Below, piece after piece: positions 35,955 to 48,132 of a DNA stretch of 64,000 bases. Position 1 is the stretch's first letter. Each line of letters starts with the position of its first letter. The stretch is from Fragum whitleyi (lineage: Eukaryota > Mollusca > Bivalvia > Cardiida > Cardiidae). The DNA is taken from contig OX411543.1 in assembly GCA_948146395.1 (NCBI GenBank), positions 71,228,948 through 71,292,947 of the forward strand, given 5' to 3'. Made by a program: the position numbers and the translations under genes. Below the pieces are notes generated by a model. That model saw only the letters and a list, made by a program, of their open reading frames with translations, had not been told where the DNA came from and made no database searches.

Positions 35955-38900
35955 ATGGCCACATCAAGCGGCGACCCTTCAAAACATGGTGGATATCCAC
36001 TGGAAATATTTGAACAATCATTTGATGAGAAGTACAAGTGTAACTTTTGTTCATTAATACTGCGAGATCCTGTACAGATATTTTGTGGACATCGTTTTTG
36101 TAGGTCATGTATAGAATCACACTTCAGGTAATTTACTAGAATTTTTTAGTAACACAGTGTGAAAATGTTCCTTTTGTGTCAGGAGATACAAACAAAAATC
36201 AGCACATACAACCAACTGCTTCATTTAAAGCCAAAGTTTGCATTAAATTTTTAAGCATTGAACATTTCCCAAAAATCAATGTTTCCAATGACTTCAGCCC
36301 TTTGATGTTGAGGTCATCTGCAAAGAATTGTATTCAGCATTTCAGACTCGATATTACCTTTCTATCTCTTTGCTGGTACTTTTTCCAAAAGTTATTGGGT
36401 TTTTTTGCATTTCATGTATACATGAATACATATACTTTTTATCTGGTATAGTGTAAAGCTATTTTGTAAGAACCTACAATAATTTGATAGCTCAGCTCAA
36501 CATTGTTGTAACTGCCTGTAAACACAAAGGCATATTCTTAACTACCCTTAATGGAGAAAAGGGATTGTCTCAGCCTGGGGTCTCTGTAAAATAAATATTT
36601 GAAAAAGAGATTGGGTCCAGCATAGATCAACCAGAGGTCATATTTCAAATTCTTTCACTGTAAGGTTTTTTTCATTTTTTTCATTCTAGATTCAGAAAAT
36701 AAGCAAAGTGCTAAAAGTTTCAATTCTAGTCAGTCTGCACAATCTAGCACTAGGGTTGTCACTTTACGCACTACCAAGGTGGTCCATTTTTGAGTGACAG
36801 GTCATAAATCAATTAAGACCTTTATGATTAATCCTCATGAAAAGTCCAACTAGGAAGTAAAATACATATATTAAAGTTTAGAACTATGATACTCATATAA
36901 TATTAATGTGACCCGTCATGCAAAAAGGGGCCATCTGGGTTTTGTGTAAACTAATCATTAAAATGTGTCGACCTTAGTCAGACTGTGCAAGCTAAGCACA
37001 CTGACTAGGGTCAAAACTTTTTGCACCTTGCTGATTTTCTGAATTTAGAATGATCAATCTATCTTCCTGTGAAAGAATTTTTGAAAGATAATCTTTGGTT
37101 CCCTGTACTAGAACCAATCACCATTTCAAAATGTTTTTTTTCTTAGTACCCAGATGGTCCATTTTTGTGTGACGGTTCACATAATATACAAGCCCAGTTG
37201 ATTTTTACTAGAGTAAAATATTAGATCATTATTGATAAAAAAATCACGTTTCTTCCTTATATATTTGTCCAAGTACAATTAAATCTGTATTATTTCTTAC
37301 ATCTTCTATTTCCCTTTCACAATCTTGGTCATTGTTACTTGAATTTGAATACTATTGTTGACAAGACAATTCCAATAAATATCCACACTGATTTAAAGGG
37401 AAAACAAAAAAGATTTTACAAATTTGAAGTTAAATCTGCTGATTCTGCTAAATTCGGAATACCCCTGCTTTGGCAAAAGTTGTAGACAAATATCAGCCTA
37501 CAATTCTTTGATAATTTCTAATATCTTTTTTCTGATACATGTTTCCAATTTCCAATTTCAATGTTAACTTAATGAGTTTATCTTACTTCTGATTAATCAT
37601 AAGCTCAGGGCAAAAGAGGTGTAACTACCTATGAACTTCTAGGCAGTTACAACTGTTTTGTGCTGAGCCATCAAAATGTTGCCCTTTCAATGTTAATTTA
37701 TTTAGCATATCTAATATCAGATATATTTGAATAACTTTAGATCTGGAGAGAGATGTAAACAGTGTGAAAGAGAGGGAATCACGGATGACTACAGTCTTAT
37801 TCAACATGATCAGGTACAGTAAAACTCCTATTTAGGGGACCACATAAGAGACTGCCCAAAATGGTGGCTTTTGGAAATGGTCACTTAATACAATATTTTC
37901 ATGATAAATAAGACGTCACTTTGATAGCATGTTGATGGCTCAGTGTGAAACAGTTGTAACTACCTATAGAAACACTTGCAGTAACATATGTTTTTTGCAC
38001 AAAGCCATCGATATGTAGATTGTCACAGTCACATATTCTGATTGAGTTCTAATGATGTTACAAACCATTAGAATAATCTCATTAAGACAATTACAATGGG
38101 TATCAAAATCATAAGATTCAATAATTAACCCTTGTCATGCTGAATAAATTTTGGCTTAAAAATTTCCATCAAAATCAAAGGGCAAAAAGCACTGAAAGTA
38201 CCAACTGTAGGTCAATTGTTATTTGAAAAACTAAATGTATTGACCATTCTGGTTTGAAAGTGAGAAACAGGCGGTGTAGTCTAACATCAGACTGCACATA
38301 TGTGCAGGCTGATGTTTGTCTATAGCTCCTGCCAAAGCAGGAATATGCCGGGTTCAGCATGACAAGGGTTAACAATTCTAAGTTTAAGAATGTTGACTTT
38401 ATAATAGACTTTCTGTGTGTTGAAGGTAATTTCTAAAATGATCGCTTAATAGAAGTGGTCACTTCAGCAATACTGACTTTTCTTGTGCAAGGCTCTTGCA
38501 ACTGGGTGCCTAAAGCTATATCTCCCCATTTTCAATGAAGTTGAATGATTTTGATTGACTGATTTTGCTGTAAAATTAAAGAGCAATAATAATAACAATC
38601 TACAGAGCGATTTCCATAGTTCACCAAAATGAATATTACATCTTATTTATTGTTGTGGCCTGTGAATTTATTTCAGATGTTTCCTGACAATGCAGTGAAA
38701 AGAGAAATGAGTAAACTTGCAGTAGTTTGTCCTGTCCCTGGCTGTGAATGGAAGGGTAATTTTAAAGAATTTGAGGTAACAGAGTGAGACAGGAGTAATT
38801 TTGTGTTGATAAAACCATTTGATATGAAGACAGAATTTTTATACGCCCGTCGAAGACGGGAAAAATTATGGGATCACCCCTGGTGTCCGGGAGTCCGGTG

Positions 38901-41900
38901 GCGTCCACTTCTTTATCTGGAGCATAACTCTGTCACTTGAAGTCCGATGGACTTCAAACTTGGCAATTGTATTCTTCTCATCATTACGGAGTGCAGTGCA
39001 CAAGAACAATTACTCTACCTAGTCTATTTTTTGAGTTATTGCCCTTTGTTGTTTTTCAGACTTGAATCTTGTCCGGAGTATATCTCTTAAAGTATAATAG
39101 CTAGGATCATGAAACTTCATGGGTGTATAAGAACCAAAACTCTACCTGGCATATTTTTTGAGTTATTGCCTTTTGTTGTTTTTCATACTAGAATCTTGTC
39201 CGGAGTATATCTCTAAAAGTATTATAGCTAGGATCATGAAACTGCATGGGTGTATAGATCTCACCAAGGGGGAGTGCAGTGCACAAGAACCATAACTCTA
39301 CCTGGCCTATTTTTTGAGTTATTGCTCTTTGTTGTTTTTCAGTCTCGAATATTGTCCGGAGTATATCTCTAAAAGTATAATAGCTAGGATCATGAAACTG
39401 CATGGGTGTATAGATCTCACCAAGGGGGAGTGCAGTGTACAATAACCATAATTCTACCTGACCTATTTTTTGAGTTATTGCCCTTTGTTGTTTTTCAGAC
39501 TCGAATCTTGTCCGGAGTATCTGTTAAAGTATAATAGCTAGGATAATGAAACTTATTGGGTGTATAGATGTCATCAAGGGGGAGTGCAGTGTACAAGAAC
39601 CATAATTCTACCTGGCCTATTTTTTGAGTTATTGCCCATTGTTGTTTTTCATACTAGAATCTTGTCCGGAGTATATCTCTAAAAGTGGTGCAGAGCTACC
39701 ATAATTCTACCTGGCCTATTTTCTGAGATCACCTGTGATGTTCGGCATCCGGGCGTTTGGACGGCGTCCACTTCTTTGTCCAGAGTATAACTGTCACCTT
39801 AAGTCAGATTGACTTTATACTTGGCAGTTATATTCTTCTTATGAATACGGAGTGCATTGCACAAGAAAGATAAGTCTACCCAGCTCACTTTGTGAGTTAT
39901 TGCCCTTTGTTGTTTTTCAGACTTGAAGTTTGTCTGGAGTATATCTCTCAAAGTAAAGTAGGTAGTATAATGAAACTATGAGTACATAGATCTCACAAAC
40001 AAGAAGTGCAGTGTATAAGATTCATAACTCTATCTGGCCTATTATGTGAGTTGCCTTTCAGATTTGAATTTGTGCAAAGTATATCTTGATTGCATGAATT
40101 GAGAAGTTTCAGGACTTCATACTTTATATCCAGTGTATAAGGTCCATAACACTATCTCGCCTTCATTCAAAATAACCTCAGTTCTATTCAAACCCCCAGT
40201 TAATACTTAGCAGTGTGACGGGCGTATCTTGTGACAATTTGGCACCTTGTTGAGGTCATAGAATGTGAAATGATATTCTTAAGTAATTGATTCCTAACCT
40301 GAGACAGTGTGTGTGGATATTAGTTTTTCACCATTGATTTCTTAACCCTTGTCATGCAGAACCCAGAATATTCCTGCTTTGGCAAAAGGTATAGCCAAAG
40401 ATCAGTCTGCACATATGTGCAGTCTGATCTTAGTATATACCACCTAAAGTCATTTTATTTTTAGAAAGGTCTATAAACTTGTATTTTCAAAAGAAATACT
40501 GACTTTTAATAATTGCATCCAGTGTTTTTAGCACTTTTATTTTAAAACAATTTTGCCAGGGGATTTGTTCAGCATGACAAGGGTTTAGTTAATGAAATCA
40601 ATAAGAAGTACATGTATGCATTTTTGAGAATAATAGTACATGCATTTAGTTGACTTGAAGAAAACAGAAATTTGAAGTAATTTATCATAATAATCATCTC
40701 TTCTCATGTAGTTCATGGCATATTCCTACTTTATTCTTACTGTGGAGTCCGTGGTCTAGTAGTTAGGTGACTTTGGGATCAAAAGGTCCCAGGATTGAAT
40801 CCCATCCAGACCACGAGAATTTTTCTGAGCAAAGAATTTACTCCATGTTACTCCCCTCAACCCAGGTGTATAAATGGGTACCTGTGAGAGTTGTAAGTCA
40901 AAGTGCTGTGGCAGCCGAAGGTGCCATTTGTTAACAGCCGACTTGCAATTCTATGATCGGGGGTTTAATTGTAAAGTCTTGTGAATACCTATATCATAAA
41001 ACAAGACTATAATCCAAACTTTAACTTTAACTTTGGTAGACAGTATTTTCTCATTCAGAACACCACTCAGCTACTCTCTCGATCAACCTTGGATGTACAA
41101 AGACGCACTAATTTTGAAAATTATGGGAAAACTTTGGAAAATCTCGATGACGTCAGTTTAAATGGCGTTAGCCCTCGAAACTTTGAGTGAAAACATTCAA
41201 CGTCGCCAACACTACTCGTTTAAGTCACTGATGTGAAACCATAGTATCCTTATATAATTATCTTTAAGTTCTTAAATAATGACTTTAAAATCTTAATTTT
41301 TGAGAATGACTTGTCCTTCTCAAAAATTAAGAATTTTCAGCTATTATTTACTGTAAGAAAGCGCCGGTTGTTTCTTGGCTAGTGTTTTCTTACACTGTTT
41401 CCACCTAATAAAATACACAATTTTGTTACATACCCATCCGCCTTATATACATCCCAGGTCTGTTGCAGTTTACGGAAATGGCCGAGTGATGTTCTGAATG
41501 AGGATTATTGTCTAAGATTAGCACGCGCTATTAGAACTTGAGTGGTGAAACTATCCTAGGAATGGACAATTTCTATGAAACAAACTATATTCAGCAAGAT
41601 CAGGATTAAGAGTATTTTTGCTTTACTGAGTAATATAAGACATTTTTGGTACTAATTAATATAATAATGATTTCCCTATTAACTAGCTTCTATGCTGGCT
41701 GTCTTGAAAAGCTTTGTTTTACTATATACATCCTCATTCATGTAATTAGTTTTTGATTAATTTGGAAATTCCAGGAGCGGCTATCGATCTTGGTTCTTTC
41801 ATCTGCCCACACATTCGGCGCGAGTACTGGTGAATTTTCCAGGAAGCAGAATGGAGAGGGATCAATCTAAGTTGTAAGAACTTGTTTCCCAATGGATGTA

Positions 41901-44900
41901 AAATAAATAGGTTTAAACCGATTAATTTGTAGAAAGGATTCAAGATCACATGCCATATTAGAATTGTTTTATTGACAGTCTCAAAGTTTTTTGCTGTATG
42001 ATTATCATTCTTGTATTTGTAGGCCCACTTTATTAGCTGTCCAAAGAGAAAGGAAAAAGAGGTAATTAATTCATATACAGCATTTCTAGTTATCTTTAAT
42101 TTTTAGCTCCATTGGCTGAAAGCCACTGGGGCTATTGTCATGGTGTTGTGTCCGTCGTGCGTCCGTCCGTCAGTCCGTCCGTGCGTGCGTCCAGTCATAA
42201 ACTTTTCTTTAAAAATCTTCTCCTCGGAAACTATTAGATGGATTTCAACCAAACTTCACAGGAATGATCCTTGGGTGACCCTCTTTCAAAGTTGTTCAAG
42301 AAATTTTGATCCAATGAAAAACATGGATTTAAGGGGCGTGGCTAATTTCCAAATATGGTAAAAAGTGAATTTTCTCAGATTCTAATCAATGGATACCAAT
42401 GAAATTTTACATGAAAGATCCTTGGGTGACCCTTTATCAGTCTACAAAAAATCATTGTGATCGGATGGAAAATATGCATTTTATGGGCGGAAATCATTTC
42501 TCTATTTGTTATATAGTGGAAACTTTGAAAATCATTTTCTCAGAATGTACTGGATGGATATCAACCAAATTTCACTGGAATGATCCTTGAGTGACCTTTT
42601 ATCAGTCTACAAAAATCATTGTGATCGGATGGAAAATATGCATTTTCTGGGCAGAGGTCATTTCTCTAAATGTTATTTAGTGGAAAATTTGAAAATCATT
42701 TTCTCAGAATGTAATGGACGGATATCAACCAAATTTCACTGGAATGATCCTTGAGTGACCCTTTATCAGTGAACCAAAAATTATTTTGATTGGATGAAAA
42801 ATATATTTTTTAAGAGCAGAGGTCATTTCTCTATCTGTTATATAGTTCAAACTTTGAAAATCATTTTCAACATCAGTAGAACCCCAAATATCTAAAAATC
42901 AAGTCAAAACATTTATTTGCTTTTACAAGAATTTCAAGCCTGTGGAGCGACTCAAGCCATTCATGGCTTTCTAGTTAACTCTGTAGGCCGAAGGCAATGG
43001 AACCATTGTTATTGCCTTGTGTTAATCATGTGTAAGTGTGTCTGTGAACTTTTTTTCGAAAATCTTCCCAAACCAACAGACTGATTTAACCAAACTTGGC
43101 AGATATGTTGCTTAGATGTTACATTATTATACTCCCCACCTACAATGTAGATGGGCGTATATTGGTTTTACCTTATCTGTCTATATGTCTGTATATCCTA
43201 AGAGACCTATATCATGAAATTTTTCACAATTATTGCCAATGACCCAAGGAGGTGCCCTATTAATTTTGGGTGATTAAGGTCAAAGGTAAAGGTCAAAATT
43301 GAACTTAGTTTGAATACAGCTTCCTAACCTGAGACAGTGTGTGTGGATATTAGTTTTTCACCAATAGTTTTCTTAAATGTAGGAATACGGAATGCCATGA
43401 TTGCACATGAAAGGGTTTTACAGACATATACACATTACTTGATATAATCCTTTCAAACCAATGAAGTAAGATAGGATGACCAATCAGTATTTAGAAAATA
43501 TGGAGCAGTGAAGAAAAATATTTAAGTCATGAATCCAGTGTAGGTTGTGTAATTTGAACTGAATCAACATTCTCATACTTCATAGGTTAACCCTTTTCCC
43601 ATATCAAGTTATGTGTATATGTCTGTAAAACCCTTTCATGTGTAATCATGGCATTCCGTATCCCTGCACTAGAGAAAATATTTGTGAAAAAAGAGAAATT
43701 GCTTGATACAAGCAATTTCTCCTTTCACCACAATATTTTCTATCCAATAGGACACTTTCATTTCAAATTGTAATCAGTTTTATTTGTTGTCTTCAACCTT
43801 TTCCAATATGGGCCAGTCTAAAATATGGAAAAACAGGAAAGAGTTAATGCTGAGAAAAAGGTTATTAAACTTGATTTCAAAATGCAACATCTTAGGGTTG
43901 TTTGTGAAGTATGAAATCCGGAAGATTTTTAAGAATTTCAGACCGCGGAAGATTTATGAAATCTCTAACTCTCTTTTGAATTGTAAAACTTTCCAGCCGT
44001 TCCAAACTTTTGGTTTCCCAAACTATTTTTATCTTCTGGAATTTCCTAATTCAGACAGAAAATATATACACATTGAAAAGGGTAATAAGAAATTGAAAAA
44101 AAAGGAAATGTTTATTAATGATATAGTTGAAAAAATTGGTTTGTTAAGAAAGGATTGAATTGATGATGGTAATAGGCTTATAAAAAATCCATGTGCCCTT
44201 GATGGCAATTTCTATAAATAAATCTTCAATCTAAAATTAGCATCAGTTCAATTTCCCATGTCTATTTTTAGAAATCTAAATTTATTTCCGCTTCAAAAAT
44301 AAACACACTTGTTTAGTATTATCATGTCATATAGGAATATGTTCAGGTTTCCTGCAAACCCTTGTTTTCTTTTCGAAGCACAAAATATAGTTGAATTGTG
44401 TTGACAAAAATAAGGATACCATATCTATTTCTAAACTAGAGGCCCTATTGCTCTATTTGTAAAAGTGTATAAGAGGACAATAGTTCAAATAATAAGGTTG
44501 GTTTGATAATCAAACACAATCAGTACAAATGGTCTCATTTGTTCTCTACCATGAAAAAGAGTGACTTTTGAAACAGACTTTCAGACAAACAAATGAAATA
44601 GCTCAAAATTCCTCCAGGCCACAAGTCAAGATTAAATGTTCAATTCAAAAGCATCTATCTTAGATTTACTGATGGGTCTCAGAATCATTTGTTATGCCCT
44701 ATCTCTTTTATTTTAACAGGTTTATTTGAAATGTATTAATAGATGTTAGAAAAATTAAAGGACAAAATCAAATGTTATTCTTTAAATTATTGTTGCTTTT
44801 CGAAACCAAATGGTACACTGTAAGATACATGCCATTTCACTAAATAACACATGTGTTCATAATTAGGACAGGGTTCAACCTACACTGGATGGCAAAACAG

Positions 44901-47302
44901 TGCAAACTGTTTGCAGATTATACCTATGAAAGTGCAAAGTTGGGTTGAAATTGCTAACAGTTTGTACCGTTTTTGCATCATTAAACTTTTGGCTGATCTT
45001 GGTATTAGATATGCACTTTTCCTGATTCTTTTTGTTATTTGCAAAAATTTTGCATGCAATGCAGAGCTGTCATCTGAGTGGAGTTGGTAACATGTCCATT
45101 CCAACATTTTATCTCTCACCAAAGGTTGGATTTTCATAAACCTCTGTGGGATAAACAGCAGGAGGTTAATGTAATGGATATTGTGGTAGCATGGGTGTGG
45201 AATTCCCATGCCCGACTTGTCCGACACAAGCTTTTCCATAGGCATGCAAGTGCATTTTTCTATGCCACTTGTCCATGGGCAATAAAATACCAGAGCAAAA
45301 CTTGTAACAGTAATTAAAATATCTTGGAGAAAAGTAATCCTAATGTTTGTATCAAAGGATAGAAAGCATTGTATTTAATGAAGAAATTGCTGGGTTACAG
45401 CATTTTCTTCATGAAAAACAATGTTTTCTCAATATCTTTCAATTCATTTTTTTCCGGCAAGTTCATTTTGATCCTGGACAAGTAGGAAATCGAGTTTTAC
45501 TTGTCCATGAATAAGTGGAGAAAAAGTCGTATTTCCACACCCCTGGTGGTAGTCAGCGTTAGTGCATTGGACTTTCAATCCTAGGGTCGGGAGTTCGCCA
45601 AATTCAATGTAACACAAGTCGTTGGTGCCCCACCTACAGGTGTTTGATTAAAAAATGCTTAAGAAGGATGAGTAGCTGGTATGAAATTTTGTGGTTATAC
45701 TGGTATAAGAAACAACCGGAAACCATGGGTAGGTGCACCAGCCGCTATGATTCAGCTGCGATAATGTTGAAAGCAGTGTTTAAGCCCCCATAATCAATCA
45801 ATTAATCAACCGACAAATATATAAATAAATAAATCAAACAATCAATCAATCTTGAGGGAAGGAAAGGCAATAAGCAGTCTAAATTACCACACATTGAAAT
45901 AAGGATATTCATTTATTGTCTGATTGGCATTTGAGTCAGAAAATTTATATACAGTGCACAATTAAAGACTCAGGTCAGACTAATAAAGCACAGGCTGATC
46001 TGAGTCTTAACTTGACACAATTATTAACATGCATTAATCTACAGGGGGCACACTTAGTTTATTCTAAAGACACACAAAGGTTAATAATACGGTATCATAT
46101 AACATCTTGTATTTTACTTCGAGCCTTGGAGGAAGAGTTTGTTAAATTATATGACTGAATGTCTAGTAGAAAAAAATCTTTCCTCTTCACAGACAAGCAA
46201 ATAAAAGATCTTTGATAGATATTGAAACATAATATTCTGTTTATCGTATACCTTTCAGATGGACACAGATGCAACCAAAAGCTTGGAAGCTTTGAATTCA
46301 CAATTACAGGAACTCGAGAGTGACTTCAAGAAGAGTATGCCCGGGCTGAAAGAAATGATTAACACCCTAGGAAAGGAGATACAACAAATGAATGATAAAA
46401 TCACAGCTCTAGAGAGACAACTTGTAGAGATAATGAATAGACCTGTTGGGGGTAGTTCTGGGGGTGGGGGAGAAAGTGCTCAAAACATTGATCAGAAGAT
46501 AAGACAAGCAATTGAAATGCAGCAAGGTATAAATAATGAAAAGTTTCAGCAGCTTGAAGTGAAAACTGGAACTTTTGAGGGGATTGTGTCTGCATTGCAC
46601 AGAGAAATAGAGAAAACAGTATCAGCTTTAGAGAGGATGGAGCAAAATAGACGTAGTATGAAAGAAACCATGGAGCAAAACCAGCAGAAAATCAGAAGTT
46701 TAGAAAGAACTCTTGCTGTTAAAGATGTAACAATTGCTGAATTAGAACTACGAGTACAGTCAACAGAGTCAGCTAGCTTTGATGGAACCTTCATTTGGAA
46801 ACTTTCTGATTTCTCAAAGAAGCAACAGGATGCACTTCAAGGGAGGAGTATAAGTATTTATTCTCCACCATTCTTTACTAGTAAGAGGGGTTATAAAATG
46901 TGTGCCAGACTCTATCCGAGTGGAGATGGTATGGGGAAAGGCAGCCATCTCTCCCTGTTCTTTGTGGTAATGAGAGGTCAATATGATGCCCTCCAAAGCT
47001 GGCCCTTTAAACAGAGAGTAACTTTCTGCTTGATTAACCAAAATGGTAAGGAGCATGTAATGGACTCTTTCAGGCCTGATCCAAGTAGTACTTCCTTCAA
47101 ACGACCAACAACTGACATGAATATCGCTAGTGGGTGTCCACTTTTTTTGCGTCTTGAAAACTTACAGAATTCAGTGAATGGATTTATTAAGGATGACACT
47201 ATATTTGTTAAGGTTACGGTTGATTTAAATGATCCTCCTTTGTGTGAGCCTTTAAAATCCTTTGAAGATAAATTTACTGTCTCAGAAATTTCAGCATCAT
47301 GA
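35955..47302 (+). CDS. TRAF-family adaptor / RING E3 ligase, five coding exons
   Basis: The gene encodes a cytoplasmic TRAF-type signalling adaptor of 475 residues. Exons: 35955-36127, 37741-37813, 38677-38775, 42023-42061, 46259-47302; all donors are GT, acceptors AG, and phases agree (2, 0, 0, 0). The start is the ATG at 35955, in an exon whose acceptor ends at 35896, implying a 5' untranslated exon upstream. Domains: RING finger (about 29-71: CNFC, CGHRFC, RSCIE, CKQC) for ubiquitin transfer; one TRAF zinc finger (C-x4-C-x11-H-x3-C, residues about 100-125) split over exons 3 and 4; a long coiled coil from exon 5 start; MATH/TRAF-C domain (DGTFIWKLSDFSKK to the C-terminal VTVDL) for trimerisation and receptor peptides. 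In family members this couples TNF/Toll-type receptors to NF-kB and MAPK. Most TRAFs have five zinc fingers; only one was found, and no further zinc-finger exon was seen in the 4.2 kb before exon 5. The exact TRAF number cannot be assigned. Confidence 0.88.
36540..36806. mobile_element. MITE family M (GGWCCATYTKGGT ends), copy B, decayed
   Basis: Shares TTGAAAAAGAGATTGGGT, a CAGTCTGCACAATCTAGCACTAGGG centre and GGTCCATTTTTGAGTGAC right end with the copies at 36905-37192 and 49587-49790. It lies in TRAF intron 1. The left end is worn. Confidence 0.5.
36905..37192. mobile_element. MITE family M, copy A
   Basis: Left TGTGACCCGTCATGCAAAAAG then GGCCATCTGGGT; right ACCCAGATGGTCC then ATTTTTGTGTGACGGTTCACA, i.e. 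inverted ends of about 37 bp. The centre holds GTCAGACTGTGC and GCACACTGAC as a hairpin. In TRAF intron 1. Confidence 0.7.
38125..38372. mobile_element. TTAA hairpin MITE, group II copy 1
   Basis: TTAACCCTTGTCATGCTGAA at the left and TTCAGCATGACAAGGGTTAA at the right form perfect 20 bp inverted ends. The centre is a palindrome around GACTGCACATATGTGCAG. In TRAF intron 2. Confidence 0.8.
38841..40250 (+). mobile_element. Helentron-like element, family F3
   Basis: The 5' end after TTTTT is ATACGCCCGTC with hairpin CCCGTCGAAGACGGG. The interior has tandem units (GTTATTGCCCTTTGTTG near 39034, 39162, 39320, 39474, 39626), mostly 152-158 bp. The 3' end carries GACGGGCGTAT, an exact inverse of the 5' 11-mer, a short hairpin GTGACAATTTGGCAC, then CTTG before TT. 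It sits in TRAF intron 3. Non-coding; the 84-codon minus frame at 39188 is repeat-derived. Confidence 0.75.
40342..40586. mobile_element. TTAA hairpin MITE, group II copy 2
   Basis: TTAACCCTTGTCATGCAGAA at the left and TTCAGCATGACAAGGGTTTA at the right; centre GATCAGTCTGCACATATGTG continuing as a palindrome. In TRAF intron 3. Confidence 0.75.
40742..41037 (+). repeat. tRNA-derived SINE, family S3
   Basis: A clear tRNA-like head: GTCCGTGGTCTAGTAGTTAG (A box) and GGATTGAATCC (B box), with the 5' and 3' acceptor-like ends GTGGTC and GACCAC pairing. A body of about 170 bp and a CTTTAA tail follow. In TRAF intron 3. Confidence 0.75.
41265..41352. repeat. Long hairpin in TRAF intron 3
   Basis: Arms CTTAATTTTTGAGAA and TTCTCAAAAATTAAG around TGACTTGTCC, with outer arms TAAATAATGACTTTAAAAT and AATTTTCAGCTATTATTTA. 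Confidence 0.75.
41781..41919. repeat. 139 bp interspersed repeat, copy 1
   Basis: From CTATCGATCTTGG to GGTTTAAACC it matches 52729-52867 at 134 of 139 positions with no gap (my count by eye). The flanks are unrelated. It lies about 100 bp before TRAF exon 4. Confidence 0.85.
42105..42975 (+). mobile_element. Helentron-like element, family R1 copy 2
   Basis: Starts AGCTCCATTGGCTGAAAGCC after TTTT, has a GTCCGTCC tract, about three tandem units, AGCCTGTGGAGC, hairpin AAGCCATTCATGGCTT and TCTAG before TT. It begins 44 bp after TRAF exon 4. Confidence 0.75.
43131..43380 (+). mobile_element. Helentron-like element, family F4, 5' fragment
   Basis: Starts ATACTCCCCACCTACAATG with its hairpin (CCTACA / TGTAGATGG) and continues GGGCGTATATTGGTTTTACC and CTGTC, like the 5' modules of F5 and F6. 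No tandem array or 3' end is seen. Its last 55 bp match 40290-40345. Confidence 0.5.
43587..43847. mobile_element. TTAA hairpin MITE, group III
   Basis: TTAACCCTTTTCCC at the left, AACAGGAAAGAGTTAA at the right; centre GAGAAATTGCTTGATACAAG then CAATTTCTCC, a hairpin like that of group I. In TRAF intron 4. Confidence 0.65.
45186..45545. mobile_element. MITE with ACTTGTCC repeats, copy 3 (inverted)
   Basis: Starts GGGTGTGGAATTCCCATGCC and ends GTATTTCCACACCCC: inverted terminal GGGTGTGGAA. The interior matches 12650-13012 in the opposite direction. In TRAF intron 4. Confidence 0.7.
45547..45860 (+). repeat. tRNA-derived SINE with head, family S1
   Basis: The head GGTGGTAGTCAGCGTTAGTG with a GGGAGTTCGCC B-box-like part is followed by the S1 body (TGGTATAAGAAACAACCGGA, GTGCACCAGCCGCTATGA) and an AATCAATCAATTAATCAA tail. 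Confidence 0.6.
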
Positions 47303-47416
47303 AGATAACTGAGCCTTTAATCCAGTGCATAAAATGTTTATATGGTATATATGTTAATATTAGATATGTTGTACTATCTTATTTACCGTTATTTAATAGC
47401 TTCTAACATAATTTTT

Positions 47417-47705
47417 ATGCCCCAGCATCGATAGATCGGGGGCATATTGTTTTACTCATGTCCGTCTGTCTGTCTGTCCGTCTGTCTGTCTGTCTGTCCG
47501 TCTGTGCGAAACCTTAACCTAGCCAATATCTTCAAGCCTATTCAAGATACAAAGCTCATATTTGGCATGATGATAGATCTCAATGATCCGCATCCGCTGG
47601 TACCAAAGTCAAGGTCATGTGACAAGGTCAAGGTCATCTGTCAAGGTCAAACTTTGAAAAAAAATGCCGTTACGGGGGCATTCGTGTTTCACAAACACAT
47701 CTTGT
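47417..47705 (+). mobile_element. Helentron-like element, family F5 (short)
   Basis: After TTTTT it starts ATGCCCCAGCATCGATAGAT then CGGGGGCATATTGTTTTACT, CATGTCCGTC and a GTCTGTCT tract. One core unit only. The 3' end is CGGGGGCAT (inverse of ATGCCCC), hairpin GTGTTTCACAAACAC, AT, CTTG before TT. It starts 115 bp past the TRAF stop codon, possibly within the 3' untranslated region. Confidence 0.75.
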
Positions 47706-47739
47706 TCTTATTATGCACATTTTGGATAGCTCTTTTCCA

Positions 47740-47955
47740 TCTCCGGGGTCGATTCATGATGGCAGCACTCATCCTTTCCAACTATTTGTCTCTCACCAAA
47801 GGGTTGATAATCCTTGACCTATGGATGCTAGGAAAGGATGTAATGGTAGTACTGGCGATAGAAATACTAGGAATCAATTGTTATGTCCTCCAGTCTCCAC
47901 AATTTAACCGAAAGATTGTTGAAAGAGGCGTAAAACCACATTCAAACAAATTAAC
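47740..47955 (+). repeat. SINE S1, plus strand
   Basis: GGGGTCGATTC (B-box-like), CTCTCACCAAAGGGTTGATA, CTAGGAAAGGATGTAATGG, GAAATACTAGGAATC and GGCGTAAAACCACATTCAAA. Confidence 0.65.
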
Positions 47956-48132
47956 TTTTCCATCTCATTACATCTAATCTAAGGCTATTCTATCAAGTGA
48001 AGACTTACTATCTTTTGCCCATCTTTTAAACTCACCTGAGCATATCTTGTTCAGGATGGGCTTTTCTGATACTTGAATGTCTCACACAGCTACAGATAGA
48101 AGAGGGAATTTTGATCTTAGACCAAAGTTTTT

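Noticed and set aside
40742..40816. Possible tRNA gene
   Set aside because: A and B boxes are good, but it continues into a conserved non-tRNA body with a CTTTAA tail, as a SINE does.
41746..41949. 67-codon minus frame over the 139 bp repeat
   Set aside because: The partner copy at 52729-52867 has different flanks and no conserved frame.
43784..44158. 124-codon plus-strand frame, Lys/Ile/Phe-rich
   Set aside because: It starts inside a MITE, matches no family I recognise, and has no splice or promoter context. The part after 43850 could be a real fragment, but I cannot support it.
45916..46158. Extra TRAF exon before exon 5
   Set aside because: The 80-codon frame contains a palindromic MITE centre and has no Cys/His finger pattern; exon 4 and exon 5 already join in phase.
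47447..47977. 176-codon plus-strand frame with Ser-Val-Cys-Leu repeats
   Set aside because: It comes from the GTCTGTCT tract of F5 continued into a SINE.
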